Source: Pelotomaculum sp.
GTDB lineage: Bacteria > Bacillota > Desulfotomaculia > Desulfotomaculales > Pelotomaculaceae
Length of the DNA stretch: 7,822 nucleotides
Direction of reading: 5' to 3'
Assembly: GCA_022839445.1 (NCBI GenBank)
Contig: JALHFC010000046.1
Coordinates: 1-7,822 of the forward strand
Of this stretch, positions 1-6,748 are shown in pieces; the first letter of the stretch is position 1, and each line of letters starts with the position of its first letter. The translations under genes were made by a program, and so were the position numbers. The notes beneath the pieces were generated by a model, which was not told the DNA's origin, made no database searches, and worked only from the letters and a program-made list of their open reading frames with translations.

Positions 1-204
1 GCCAAGCCGCCGGAAGGAGACATCCAAGCACGCCCCCTGGACAGGCCCCGCCTGCACGTGATGTCATACAAAGGCACGGTAGTGAAAGGCTATACCTGCC
101 GGCTAAAACTGAGCGGCCCGCGCGAACTGCTACAGTTAGCCCTGGACGCCGGACTCGGCGGCAAAGGCAGCCAGGGGTATGGGTGTGTGGAGAAGGTGAG
201 ATAG
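1..204 (+). CDS. cas6: Cas6 CRISPR endoribonuclease, C-terminal fragment
   Basis: The 67 codons visible in frame 1 end at TAG 202-204; the gene starts left of the window. Cas6 is the RAMP-fold, metal-independent RNase that cuts pre-crRNA inside each repeat, leaving an 8-nt 5' handle on the crRNA. What is seen is the C-terminal hallmark of the family: a glycine-rich loop, GLGGKGSQGYG, at fragment residues 51-61, followed by a short strand (CVEKV) and the stop. A beta strand with alternating hydrophobics (VVKGYTCRLKLSG) precedes it, as in the second ferredoxin-like fold of Cas6. The catalytic histidine normally lies in the missing N-terminal half, so activity cannot be judged. Its place just upstream of cas8-cas7-cas5-cas3 is the usual type I-B order. 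The stop codon overlaps by one base the palindromic repeat that follows. Confidence 0.88.
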   Translation, partial: AKPPEGDIQARPLDRPRLHVMSYKGTVVKGYTCRLKLSGPRELLQLALDAGLGGKGSQGYGCVEKVR

Positions 205-230
205 GGACAGGGGGACAGGTACCTTGTCCC
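204..230 (+). repeat. GGGACA/TGTCCC palindromic repeat, copy 1
   Basis: A 27-bp element containing GGGACAGGTACCTTGTCCC (212-230), a 6-bp inverted repeat (GGGACA 212-217 with TGTCCC 225-230) around the palindrome AGGTACCT. A second GGGACA at 204-209 offers an alternative pairing. It begins on the last base of the cas6 stop codon. Its reverse complement matches 456-482 at 24 of 27 positions. Similar dispersed palindromes are common in Peptococcaceae genomes and resemble REP elements mobilised by RAYT (Y1/IS200-like) transposases; that link is from general knowledge. The hairpin might also slow or end cas6 transcription, but the following T tract (TTGCTTTTG) is weak. Confidence 0.7.
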
Positions 231-342
231 ATGCCTTGCTTTTGTCGTGACACTAAAATTTCTTTACTGGCAAACACATAAGCAGTTCCTTTCTAGTGTA
301 ATTTTACTTTTTAAAAGCGAGGGGCAGAATGGGGTTAGGAAG

Positions 343-364
343 GCAAGGGGTTACCTGTCTCCCT
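343..364 (-). repeat. Possible degenerate third copy of the palindromic repeat
   Basis: CAAGGGGTTACCTGTCTCCCT (344-364) resembles the orientation of the 456-482 copy: it keeps CAAGG, TACCTGTC and CCCT with short insertions. The palindrome itself is lost. The resemblance is weak and could be chance. Confidence 0.3.
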
Positions 365-372
365 ATTACCGC

Positions 373-444
373 CCTGTTAACCCTTATAGGTAGACTAAAT
401 ACAACACATCAAAGATTTCAATTCCTATTAGGTTAGATGACTAG
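373..444 (-). CRISPR. Two degenerate CRISPR-like repeats with a 12-nt pseudo-spacer (CreA/CreR-like candidate)
   Basis: Read on the minus strand. The first pseudo-repeat (444 to 415) ends in AGGAATTGAAAT, nearly the AGGAATTGAAAC end of many Firmicutes I-B repeats, whose last 8 nt become the crRNA 5' handle. Its 5' half is degenerate. After 12 nt (414 to 403, CTTTGATGTGTT) comes the second pseudo-repeat (402 to 373). It contains TTTAGTCTACCTATAAGG, one mismatch from the 5' and central part of such repeats as I remember them, while its 3' end is degenerate. So the first copy keeps the handle half and the second keeps the 5' half, the parts a processed crRNA-like RNA would carry. Within the window the two copies also resemble each other (on +, CCTTATAGGT-AG near 382 and CCTATTAGGTTAG near 424). 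Two units 42 nt apart are not a working array. Known CreA and CreR RNAs lie between cas6 and cas8 in haloarchaeal I-B operons. No minus-strand promoter and no target for the pseudo-spacer were identified. Confidence 0.42.
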
Positions 445-455
445 GGTAGGAAAGC

Positions 456-482
456 GGGACAAGTTACATGTCCCCTTGTCCC
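456..482 (-). repeat. GGGACA/TGTCCC palindromic repeat, copy 2 (inverted relative to copy 1)
   Basis: The 27-bp sequence matches the reverse complement of 204-230 with three mismatches. It can fold in two ways: GGGACA 456-461 with TGTCCC 469-474, or a perfect 9-bp pairing of CGGGACAAG (455-463) with CTTGTCCCG (475-483). It lies just before the cas8 ribosome binding site. The first ATG of the cas8 reading frame (468) falls inside it, so that ATG is unlikely to be the true start. No T tract follows on the + strand, so it does not look like a classical terminator. Confidence 0.75.
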
Positions 483-494
483 GTAAATAAAAAA

Positions 495-504
495 AAGGTG
501 GTGA
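495..504 (+). promoter_or_regulatory. Ribosome binding site that fixes the cas8 TTG start
   Basis: AAGGTGGTGA matches the ideal AAGGAGGTGA at 9 of 10 positions. It places its core 8 nt before the in-frame TTG at 510. Neither the upstream ATG at 468 nor the GTGs at 498 and 501 has a comparable site. Confidence 0.7.
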
Positions 505-509
505 GGACC

Positions 510-2642
510 TTGTTTTTGGAAAGATTAGTTGCCCAGGGTGGCCCGTTCTTAGCCTGCGGTATGGATGCCGAGGAAACTCTACGACAAATCACGGATGTAT
601 CCAACGAGGGAAGATTTTTAGAAAACATCATTGTAATAGAGATCACTTCTACCGCCGGCAAGTTGAAATGTGCCGCCCTCCCCTTGATGACGTGGGGTAA
701 TCATGAGGAGCCGGAAAGTACCGGTAAAAGAAAGGGCGCCAAACAGAAAGTCGTTTTTCAACCCGAAATAGCCCGGGGAATAGCTCTCCCTTTTGTAATA
801 CCCGGCAGTGGGAACCCTCGGGTAGCGCAGGGTAGATACGGGGCGCCTGTTTACCCAACTTATCCGAAAAGTTTCGCTGTTTTGTCGGATTTGAGTCATG
901 CCAACGGGTTTATTAGCAGCAGGTTGGATAAGACAATGAATTTGCCGATTAAGCTCAATGAAAACGCATTGAATGAGGTAGCAAAAATTATTGTTAGTTT
1001 GGCGGAACAGGTACAAAAAAAAGTTGCTGCGAAGGAAAATCAAGGACATGGCCTGATAGCTGTGGTTTACCCTGAAGCTGGTGGGCCGTACCAGTATATG
1101 GATAAGGCCCCTGTTACCGGCGACGGGAATTGCGTCCTGGTTGGGGAAAGTGTATTGGAACCCGGTAAATATATTGTTGCCCGTTTAGATCTGTTGGAAA
1201 AAAGTTTTTGGGGTTCAAAAATGGCCGAGGGTCAAGAAAAGGGGGAGAGAGATAGCTGTTCTATATGTGGGAAAGATGGGGAATCCGTTTCGCCTTATTG
1301 TAAAGCCTGGAATTGGCTGAGTTACACTTGGGACTGTCCACTGTCGGAAATACACCGGGGTAAAGAGCCAAACCTGGCCAACGCTGTAGGGGCATTATGC
1401 CAGGATTGCTACTCGGCTCTTGTTGTGGGAGCAGGTATATTTGATGAGCTGTCAGCGCCCCTTCCTTATCGGTTGACTAAGGAGCTTTTTATGCCGGTAG
1501 CTTCGGCCGGCGGTAGGGAGGCAGTAAAAAAATCCGTCTCAAGACCGCCTGTAATTCTAGGTTGTGCGATGATCCTGCCGGTTCGTAAAGATGTTGATAT
1601 AGCTGATAGCGGGGAAATGTTGCAGGAAGCACTGAATGTTTTCCGGAGCAAGAACACACGCAAACATAGGAATGATCGTTCCCTGGCCGCTGTAATAGGG
1701 TTTGAAGCTGTTTTACCCGACGATTTTAATAAGGACGATTACCGCTTGATAATTATATATTACCAAAAATCCCAAGCCGATGTACAGTTGAGGGCTATAA
1801 TAGAAGATGTCCTCCCTTCCACTGTCAGCCAATTAGCTGATTGTATTCCTATGGTTGCGGACGAAGCTGTAGAGACAAAAAGAAGAATTGCAGAAACCGA
1901 GCAGGATTTTACCGCTGAAAATTACCGGTCTCTTGTCTACCTTCTAATTAGGGCTTACGGGGGCGGTTACTTATGGCATACCCTACGCTCCATACTCAAT
2001 AAGCGTCCGATAAACCGGGAAAGGTTTGTAAAGGGCGCCGTCCTACGTTTAAACGGTTATGCCGCCGCTTCGGCTGAGGATACTGCTTTTTGGAATTTAA
2101 GGGAAGAGGTTGCTTTTTACCTGGCGTTTCATAAGTTTTTAAATCTGTACGATACCATTATTTTGAAGGGGGGCAATGCTGTGTACGACTGGCGCCAGAT
2201 GCTGGACAAGGCTGCCAAAACGCCGCCTGAACAGTTGTCGTTTGAAAATGTGGAAGAATTGGGTTTTGCCGCCGGCTTTTTAACCAGGCGCTTTAGCCGC
2301 TGGTACTGGCACAATACCGGCGGAAGCAGGGAAAAAGGGACGAAGGGCAAGGATTTCATAAAGCACAGGGTGATGAGTTTCGGCTCAAGGTTGACCCCGG
2401 AAATGGTCTGGCGCAAAGCATTAAGCCGTTTTCAGGAATATGCCGTGAAGCTGGACATGAACCTGACCGAAGATTTTCGCCGCCGTGCCGGAGTGGTTGA
2501 ATGTGAATACAGGCGCCTGCGGGAGCAGGTTGAGCGTAAGCGCGACGAGTTTATCGGTTCTTTTTGGAGTGGTTATATGCTGGCACCCGAGTTTACCAAA
2601 GAAGAAATTGCCGATGACAAATTAGATAGCAAGGAGGAATAA
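510..2642 (+). CDS. cas8b: Cas8b-like large subunit of type I-B Cascade
   Basis: Predicted 710-aa large subunit of Cascade, which recognises the PAM and helps recruit Cas3. I place the start at TTG 510 because of the ribosome binding site at 495-504; the longer frame from ATG 468 would add 14 residues encoded by a palindromic repeat. Numbering from TTG, a zinc-binding insert is seen: CSIC (C250, C253) paired with CQDC (C297, C300), with two more cysteines between (C264, C276). This is the CxxC...CxxC ribbon of the Cas8b/Csh1 and TM1802 families. The C-terminal 150 residues (about 558-710) are mostly helical and charged, with motifs SFGSRLTPEMVWRKAL and FIGSFWSGYML typical of the small-subunit-like end of Cas8b. 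Cas8 proteins diverge fast, so the call rests on the zinc ribbon, the C-terminus and the order cas6-cas8-cas7-cas5-cas3. It ends 5 bases before cas7, indicating co-transcription. A TM1802-type name is an equally fair label. Confidence 0.82.
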   Translation: MFLERLVAQGGPFLACGMDAEETLRQITDVSNEGRFLENIIVIEITSTAGKLKCAALPLMTWGNHEEPESTGKRKGAKQKVVFQPEIARGIALPFVIPGSGNPRVAQGRYGAPVYPTYPKSFAVLSDLSHANGFISSRLDKTMNLPIKLNENALNEVAKIIVSLAEQVQKKVAAKENQGHGLIAVVYPEAGGPYQYMDKAPVTGDGNCVLVGESVLEPGKYIVARLDLLEKSFWGSKMAEGQEKGERDSCSICGKDGESVSPYCKAWNWLSYTWDCPLSEIHRGKEPNLANAVGALCQDCYSALVVGAGIFDELSAPLPYRLTKELFMPVASAGGREAVKKSVSRPPVILGCAMILPVRKDVDIADSGEMLQEALNVFRSKNTRKHRNDRSLAAVIGFEAVLPDDFNKDDYRLIIIYYQKSQADVQLRAIIEDVLPSTVSQLADCIPMVADEAVETKRRIAETEQDFTAENYRSLVYLLIRAYGGGYLWHTLRSILNKRPINRERFVKGAVLRLNGYAAASAEDTAFWNLREEVAFYLAFHKFLNLYDTIILKGGNAVYDWRQMLDKAAKTPPEQLSFENVEELGFAAGFLTRRFSRWYWHNTGGSREKGTKGKDFIKHRVMSFGSRLTPEMVWRKALSRFQEYAVKLDMNLTEDFRRRAGVVECEYRRLREQVERKRDEFIGSFWSGYMLAPEFTKEEIADDKLDSKEE
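2181..2642 (+). CDS. cas11b: Probable Cas11b small subunit from an internal start in cas8b
   Basis: An in-frame GTG at 2181 is preceded by GAAGGGGGG (2165-2173), a strong Shine-Dalgarno-like sequence with a 7-nt spacer. Translation from here gives 153 aa, identical to the helical C-terminal part of Cas8b. Independent translation of Cas11 from within cas8 or cas10d genes has been shown for subtypes I-B, I-C and I-D, and the length and position here fit. The small subunit lines the Cascade backbone and steadies the displaced DNA strand. An ATG at 2199 in the same frame is an alternative with a poorer site. The ATG at 2176 is out of frame and too close to the G run. What is seen is the start signal; the protein product is inferred. 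Confidence 0.6.
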   Translation: MYDWRQMLDKAAKTPPEQLSFENVEELGFAAGFLTRRFSRWYWHNTGGSREKGTKGKDFIKHRVMSFGSRLTPEMVWRKALSRFQEYAVKLDMNLTEDFRRRAGVVECEYRRLREQVERKRDEFIGSFWSGYMLAPEFTKEEIADDKLDSKEE

Positions 2643-2647
2643 CAACA

Positions 2648-3592
2648 ATGTCTATTTCGAGTGGCGAGATCTTATTTGTAAAGTCTGTTAAAGACGGAAT
2701 ACCGAACAGGGACCCTTTAAATGACTCCGACGCCAGGCGCATATTCGGTGAGGACGACGGCAGGATATCTCTCTCCGACGTCAGCATTAAGAGGGATGTC
2801 CGTGACTATATTCTAGCCAAACACCCGGATGGAGGCGGCAAAAACGGTCGTTACTACATCTTTTGTCGTGAGGAAAGAACTCTGGAAGGGAAGTTGTTGG
2901 GACGTGACCGGCTAGCTGAGGCCATTTTAGAAAGGGCAGGCCTTAAAGGAGATGGTGAAAAGTCCGGCGCCCTGCTCCAGTCTGCTTTTGATATGAGGGT
3001 TTTCGGAGCTGTTTTTAGCGTATCTAAACAAAGTTTCCACAAAACCGGGCCGGTCCAGTTTGGCTGGGCCCACTCGCTGCATCCGGTTGAGACTAAATAC
3101 GTCCAGGGAACAGTAGTAATGCCAAGCGAAGAAGGCAATGTGCAAGGTACAATTTGGACAACTTATATCCTGCCGTTTGCGGTCTTTGCCATGCCTGCCG
3201 TAGTGAACGCTTCCATAGCAAAAGAAACTGGAATGAATGAAGAAGATTTAGAACTGCTCCTGGAGGGGCTTTGGAAAGGCACTTTGCATAGGCAGGCACG
3301 CGGACGGGGAATCCAGCAGCCGCTGCTGCTCCTGCATATAGAATATAACGATCCTTTTTTCCGTATCGGTTACCTGGAAGATCAAATTACCTTAGAACCC
3401 AGTCGCGAAGTTTGGCTCGGCGGCCAGCCACCGGTTTCACTGGATGAGGTGACGCTTGATGTAAGTAAGCTTGCTGCGCTTATAGGCGAAAACAGCCCTT
3501 ATCGTAACAAGATTTCAAAGGTGCGTTATCTTAAAAACCCCTCTCTCAAGCTTAAGGGGGATTTGCCTGGAAAAGAGTGGGAGATGTGGTAG
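2648..3592 (+). CDS. cas7: Cas7 (Csh2-like) Cascade backbone protein
   Basis: A 314-aa RAMP protein that would polymerise along the crRNA spacer to form the Cascade filament. Family signs: an N-terminal strand (GEILFVKSV) followed by PNRDPLN (19-25), the place of the usual PNGDP motif; SDVSIKRDVRDYI (43-55), the conserved KRxxRDY block of Csh2/Csd2 proteins; FDMRVFGAVF (114-123); and TGPVQFGWAHSLHPVE (133-148), the conserved TGPVQ block. Length matches Csh2. The Gly-to-Arg change in the PNGDP-like motif is a mild oddity. The ATG at 2648 has AAGGAGG at 2631-2637, a 10-nt spacer. It sits 5 bases after cas8b and 31 bases before cas5, so it belongs to the same transcript. Cas7 of I-C (Csd2) is related, but the zinc-ribbon Cas8 and the presence of a separate cas6 argue for I-B. 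Confidence 0.93.
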   Translation: MSISSGEILFVKSVKDGIPNRDPLNDSDARRIFGEDDGRISLSDVSIKRDVRDYILAKHPDGGGKNGRYYIFCREERTLEGKLLGRDRLAEAILERAGLKGDGEKSGALLQSAFDMRVFGAVFSVSKQSFHKTGPVQFGWAHSLHPVETKYVQGTVVMPSEEGNVQGTIWTTYILPFAVFAMPAVVNASIAKETGMNEEDLELLLEGLWKGTLHRQARGRGIQQPLLLLHIEYNDPFFRIGYLEDQITLEPSREVWLGGQPPVSLDEVTLDVSKLAALIGENSPYRNKISKVRYLKNPSLKLKGDLPGKEWEMW

Positions 3593-3623
3593 CCACCTCT
3601 CTTTAAGGAGGTTGTGAAAAACC

Positions 3624-4346
3624 ATGTATGAGGAAGTTTTAGTTTTCAGTTTAAAAGGGGCGCTGGCGCATTTCCGCCAGCCGGACACTACGGCGACTCA
3701 TGCTACTTATCCATTCCCGCCCAGACCTACTATTCACGGTTTGTTGGCCTCTATTTTGGGTATAAACTTCGATATCGGGGAAGGAGAAGCCTTTTTACAA
3801 GAAAACCATCTCGTAGGTTTAGCCCTTTTAAACCCGGTGCGCACTGTTTCTGCACAAATGTCGATGCATGGAAAGGGGTTCACCAGCGGCAGCGGTACAT
3901 TTAACCGTTTGACCACGATAGAATTACTGGTATCGCCCCATTATCTCGTATATTACACTGGTAGCAGGCTGGGAGAGTTAGCACAGCGGATCAAGTCGGG
4001 TCAAAGCGTATACCATACCTACCTTGGGTCTGCCTATTGTCTTACTTTTCCAACCTACCAGGGTCTCTACCAAGCAGCAAAAGTTGTACCAAACGGAAAA
4101 CCTTTAAATCTGTCCACCGTTATTCCTCAAGAAGCCGTACAGGAAGTTGCTTTTGAGCCGGGTGATAATTACGCTGTCGCCAGAGCGCTTCCTTACCGAC
4201 ATATAGGGGGCAGAATATTTGAACAAACTATTAACGTATTATATGAAACAAATGGTAGACCGCTTAGGATTATAGCCGAACAGAACCGAAAAATTAATTG
4301 CAAATTTGCCGCCATTCCCGGTGGGAAGGTGATTTGCCTGTGGTAA
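3624..4346 (+). CDS. cas5: Cas5 (Cas5h/Cas5t-like) Cascade subunit
   Basis: A 240-aa RAMP protein that caps the crRNA 5' handle and contacts Cas8 at the foot of Cascade. The N-terminus is diagnostic: EVLVFSLKGALAHFRQPDT then TYPFPPRPTIHGLLASILG (28-46), the LKG..AHFR and PPRxTIxGLxxxILG signature of Cas5 from I-B systems. Since cas6 is present, this Cas5 is probably structural and not the processing nuclease as in I-C. ATG 3624 follows TAAGGAGGT (3604-3612); the core-to-start spacer is about 12 nt, slightly long. ACCTC (3595-3599) can pair with GAGGT (3608-3612), a 5-bp stem that could weakly mask this site. The last seven bases overlap the cas3 start. Confidence 0.92.
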   Translation: MYEEVLVFSLKGALAHFRQPDTTATHATYPFPPRPTIHGLLASILGINFDIGEGEAFLQENHLVGLALLNPVRTVSAQMSMHGKGFTSGSGTFNRLTTIELLVSPHYLVYYTGSRLGELAQRIKSGQSVYHTYLGSAYCLTFPTYQGLYQAAKVVPNGKPLNLSTVIPQEAVQEVAFEPGDNYAVARALPYRHIGGRIFEQTINVLYETNGRPLRIIAEQNRKINCKFAAIPGGKVICLW

Positions 4347-6748
4347 CAGGTTTTGATTTGTCGAAATGCCTTGCCCGGCCGTTCGACGAGTCGGGCAAGA
4401 TTTACCCCTTAACAGAACACTTGCTGGCTGTAGCCGAAGGCTGCGGTAACCCGTCAGGTGATTATCCGGAAAGACTCAAGTTTTTGGCCGGTCTTTTGCA
4501 TGATACCGGCAAAAGCAGCAGGGCATGGCAGAATTACGTCAATAAAAAAAGCGGCAAGGGTGTGCCTCACGCCTTTGCCGGCGCCATGCTTTTTGCAGCA
4601 CTTTTCGCCGATCTTCTGGAAATATGGAAGCCTACCAGGCAGGAGAGGAGAGAACTCTGTTACCTGGCCGTCAACCTTACAAATATAATCTACAATCACC
4701 ATGGTAGAATCGAGGATGTGGACGGCGATTATCCACCTTGGACCGGTACCTTTGCACCTTCCCAGATACTATTTGTAGACATCCCAGGTCTGTTAAGATT
4801 GGTAGCTTTATATTTTCCTGAATTGAGCTTGCCAATAGAACGTTACAACCAAACGCCGGAGCATTTGGTAGAAAAAATATCTGCGGTAGCCGGCCTCTGG
4901 TCGAAGTGGACCAATCAAATGATCAGTTATGTCGAAAGGTCATTAAAGAGTGGCAACCGCTATACAATCGGCGCGCGCCTCTGTCTGCAAATAGAAAACG
5001 CCCGTATAATTGCCGCCGACCGGATGCACGCTGGAGAAATTGCTTCCGATGAAAAAAATCACCTCGGTTCAGAGGAGGCTAAAGTGGCATTAAACAACAT
5101 CCGGCGATATTGTGCGGGGCGCAAAAGCGAGATGAGCGGAAAGGCCAGCCAGTCAATACTTGATGTCCGGGGGCAATGGCGCCAGAAAGCACTGGATGCC
5201 TTTGGGCAGAATAAGCAAAATAACATTTTTAGCCTGGAACTGCCCACCGGTTATGGAAAAACCATTGCTGCTTTGTCAGTGTCCTTAAAGGCCGTTGAAA
5301 AGGGTCAAAGCAAACGAATAATCTACGTTGCCCCCTATCTTTCCATACTATCCCAGGCCGCTGACGAAATAGAAAGAGCTACCGGTCTCAAGGTGTTGAC
5401 ACATCATCACCTTTCCGCGCTGCAAGGCTTGGTCGAAGAGGATCGGGCGGAGGACCTATTAATGGAGGGTTGGCAGGCGCCGGTAGTGGCTACGACTTTT
5501 AACCAACTCTTCCTTGCCCTCTTTCCTCGCCGCGCCCAGAACACGATGCGGCTAAATGGCCTAAAAAATTCTTTCGTTATTGTAGATGAGCCGCAAGTAA
5601 TCAATACCGGGGCTTGGAACGCTTTTCTAGCAATAGCTGAAGCAACTACTGCCGAGTTAGGAACAAAATTTCTGTTTGTCACTGCCACTCTGCCGGAAAC
5701 CAGTGGCGGCATCTTCGGTGAAGTGATTTCGCTGGGGCATGCCCGTCCCGTTTCAACCCGTTATCAGGTTGAATATACCGGTGAGGAAAATGAGGACACA
5801 CTTTCTAAAAAAATTCTCCACTCCTACCGGGCTTGCGGCTCTACTGCAGCTATTTTAAATACAGTGCACGACGCGGTGGAAGTTTACCTTCGCATATGTG
5901 CCGAAGCTTCAGAAGGAAGGACCCACTTCCTTTCCGGACGAATGACTCCGTTACATAAAAAGCAGAGGATCAATGAGATTAGGGGTGCCTTACACAACAA
6001 GGAAAATACCGTGGTAGTTTGTACGCAAGTGTTAGAAGCCGGAGTAGATTTAAGTTTTAAGCAATTGTTCCGCGCAACACCGGTTATTCCCTCATTAATC
6101 CAAGCGGCGGGACGCTGCAACCGTCACGGTGAAGGGGAAAAAGGCCGGTTATTTGTTTTTGAATATTTACGCGGCGGGGAAAAGAAAACAAGGCAATATG
6201 TCTACCGGGACGGTGATCAAAGAGAAGTAACGGATATGCTCCTAAACGAACACAAATTTTTTGACGAGTGCATGTCCGTTGATTTGGTTAAGCGATATTA
6301 CCGGTTATGTTTTCAACGTAATACTCAGCAGGCGCCGCTGGAAAAGATCTTAGAGGCGGCCAGAGGAAATTTCGCGGCCCTAACCGGGTTGAGCCCCTTC
6401 GGTGCACATGTGCCCCAATACAGTGTTTTTGTGCCGCTCATTTTCGGGGATTTGCCGGAAGAAGTGAAACTGGCTATGAAAAAGTTTGGTTGTCAAGAAC
6501 CCTCCGAGATATGGGACAGGTATTCATCAAAAGGATTTTTATCTTCCCTTGAATACAAGGAGAAGAAGCAATTTATGGGTTTAATGCAGCATTTTATCGT
6601 CCAGGTACCGGAAAAAACGGTCCTGGAAGTAGGAGAACCGGTTGAAAACAGGTCAATTCTGAGATTGAAGGGAGAATCCCTTTACTCGTCAGAAACGGGG
6701 CTTTCTTATGTGAGCGCGGATGACGAGAAGGAAATATGGTTTGTATAG
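4340..6748 (+). CDS. cas3: Cas3 HD nuclease-helicase
   Basis: An 802-aa Cas3 that nicks and processively degrades DNA bound by Cascade. The N-terminal HD nuclease domain (about 1-240) shows H27, H54-D55 (LLHDTGK), H77 (PHAFAGA), H120-H121 (NHHG) and D227 (AADRMHA), a complete metal-binding set. The SF2 helicase follows: Walker A LPTGYGKT (301-308), Walker B VDEPQ (415-419), motif III TAT (448-450) and motif VI QAAGRCNRHG (588-597). The rest is a C-terminal accessory region. I chose GTG 4340 because AGGTGAT (4327-4333) lies 6 nt upstream and the start overlaps the cas5 stop (GTGGTAA), a common form of translational coupling. An ATG at 4298 would add 14 residues but lies inside cas5 with no binding site. 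All catalytic motifs look intact, so interference capacity appears preserved. Confidence 0.95.
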   Translation: MVTGFDLSKCLARPFDESGKIYPLTEHLLAVAEGCGNPSGDYPERLKFLAGLLHDTGKSSRAWQNYVNKKSGKGVPHAFAGAMLFAALFADLLEIWKPTRQERRELCYLAVNLTNIIYNHHGRIEDVDGDYPPWTGTFAPSQILFVDIPGLLRLVALYFPELSLPIERYNQTPEHLVEKISAVAGLWSKWTNQMISYVERSLKSGNRYTIGARLCLQIENARIIAADRMHAGEIASDEKNHLGSEEAKVALNNIRRYCAGRKSEMSGKASQSILDVRGQWRQKALDAFGQNKQNNIFSLELPTGYGKTIAALSVSLKAVEKGQSKRIIYVAPYLSILSQAADEIERATGLKVLTHHHLSALQGLVEEDRAEDLLMEGWQAPVVATTFNQLFLALFPRRAQNTMRLNGLKNSFVIVDEPQVINTGAWNAFLAIAEATTAELGTKFLFVTATLPETSGGIFGEVISLGHARPVSTRYQVEYTGEENEDTLSKKILHSYRACGSTAAILNTVHDAVEVYLRICAEASEGRTHFLSGRMTPLHKKQRINEIRGALHNKENTVVVCTQVLEAGVDLSFKQLFRATPVIPSLIQAAGRCNRHGEGEKGRLFVFEYLRGGEKKTRQYVYRDGDQREVTDMLLNEHKFFDECMSVDLVKRYYRLCFQRNTQQAPLEKILEAARGNFAALTGLSPFGAHVPQYSVFVPLIFGDLPEEVKLAMKKFGCQEPSEIWDRYSSKGFLSSLEYKEKKQFMGLMQHFIVQVPEKTVLEVGEPVENRSILRLKGESLYSSETGLSYVSADDEKEIWFV

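Larger units (their letters stand above)
205..509. other. cas6-cas8 intergenic region, non-coding
   Basis: This 305-base gap has no credible protein gene. It holds a palindromic repeat copy at each end, two degenerate CRISPR-like repeats on the minus strand at 373-444, and an AT-rich stretch around 241-315. That stretch contains short inverted repeats (ACACTA 250-255 with TAGTGT 294-299; TAAAATT 254-260 with AATTTTA 300-306). I could not find a convincing sigma-A promoter (TTGACA, 17-nt spacer, TATAAT) for cas8 on the + strand. A gap this long inside an otherwise tightly packed operon suggests a regulatory or non-coding RNA role. Confidence 0.6.

Noticed and set aside
250..306. Inverted repeats ACACTA/TAGTGT and TAAAATT/AATTTTA
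   Set aside because: Short, AT-rich and mutually exclusive, with long loops; likely chance.
437..490. 17-codon ORF from ATG 437 (MTRVGKRDK...) as a possible CreT-like minigene
   Set aside because: No good ribosome binding site, and most of it is palindromic repeat sequence. It lacks the tandem rare-codon start of known CreT.
205..509. Promoter for cas8 in the gap (e.g. TAAATA 396-401, TAATTT 299-304)
   Set aside because: No -35 box at proper spacing; AT-rich hexamers alone are not enough.
618..1049. 143-aa antisense ORF opposite cas8b, and the other antisense ORFs
   Set aside because: They shadow well-supported + strand cas genes, with no family features or ribosome binding sites.
2176..2280. 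ATG at 2176 after the G run as an alternative internal start
   Set aside because: Out of frame with cas8b and only 2 nt from the G run.
4298..4339. ATG 4298 as cas3 start
   Set aside because: Deep inside cas5, no Shine-Dalgarno sequence, and the extra residues do not resemble Cas3; GTG 4340 is better.
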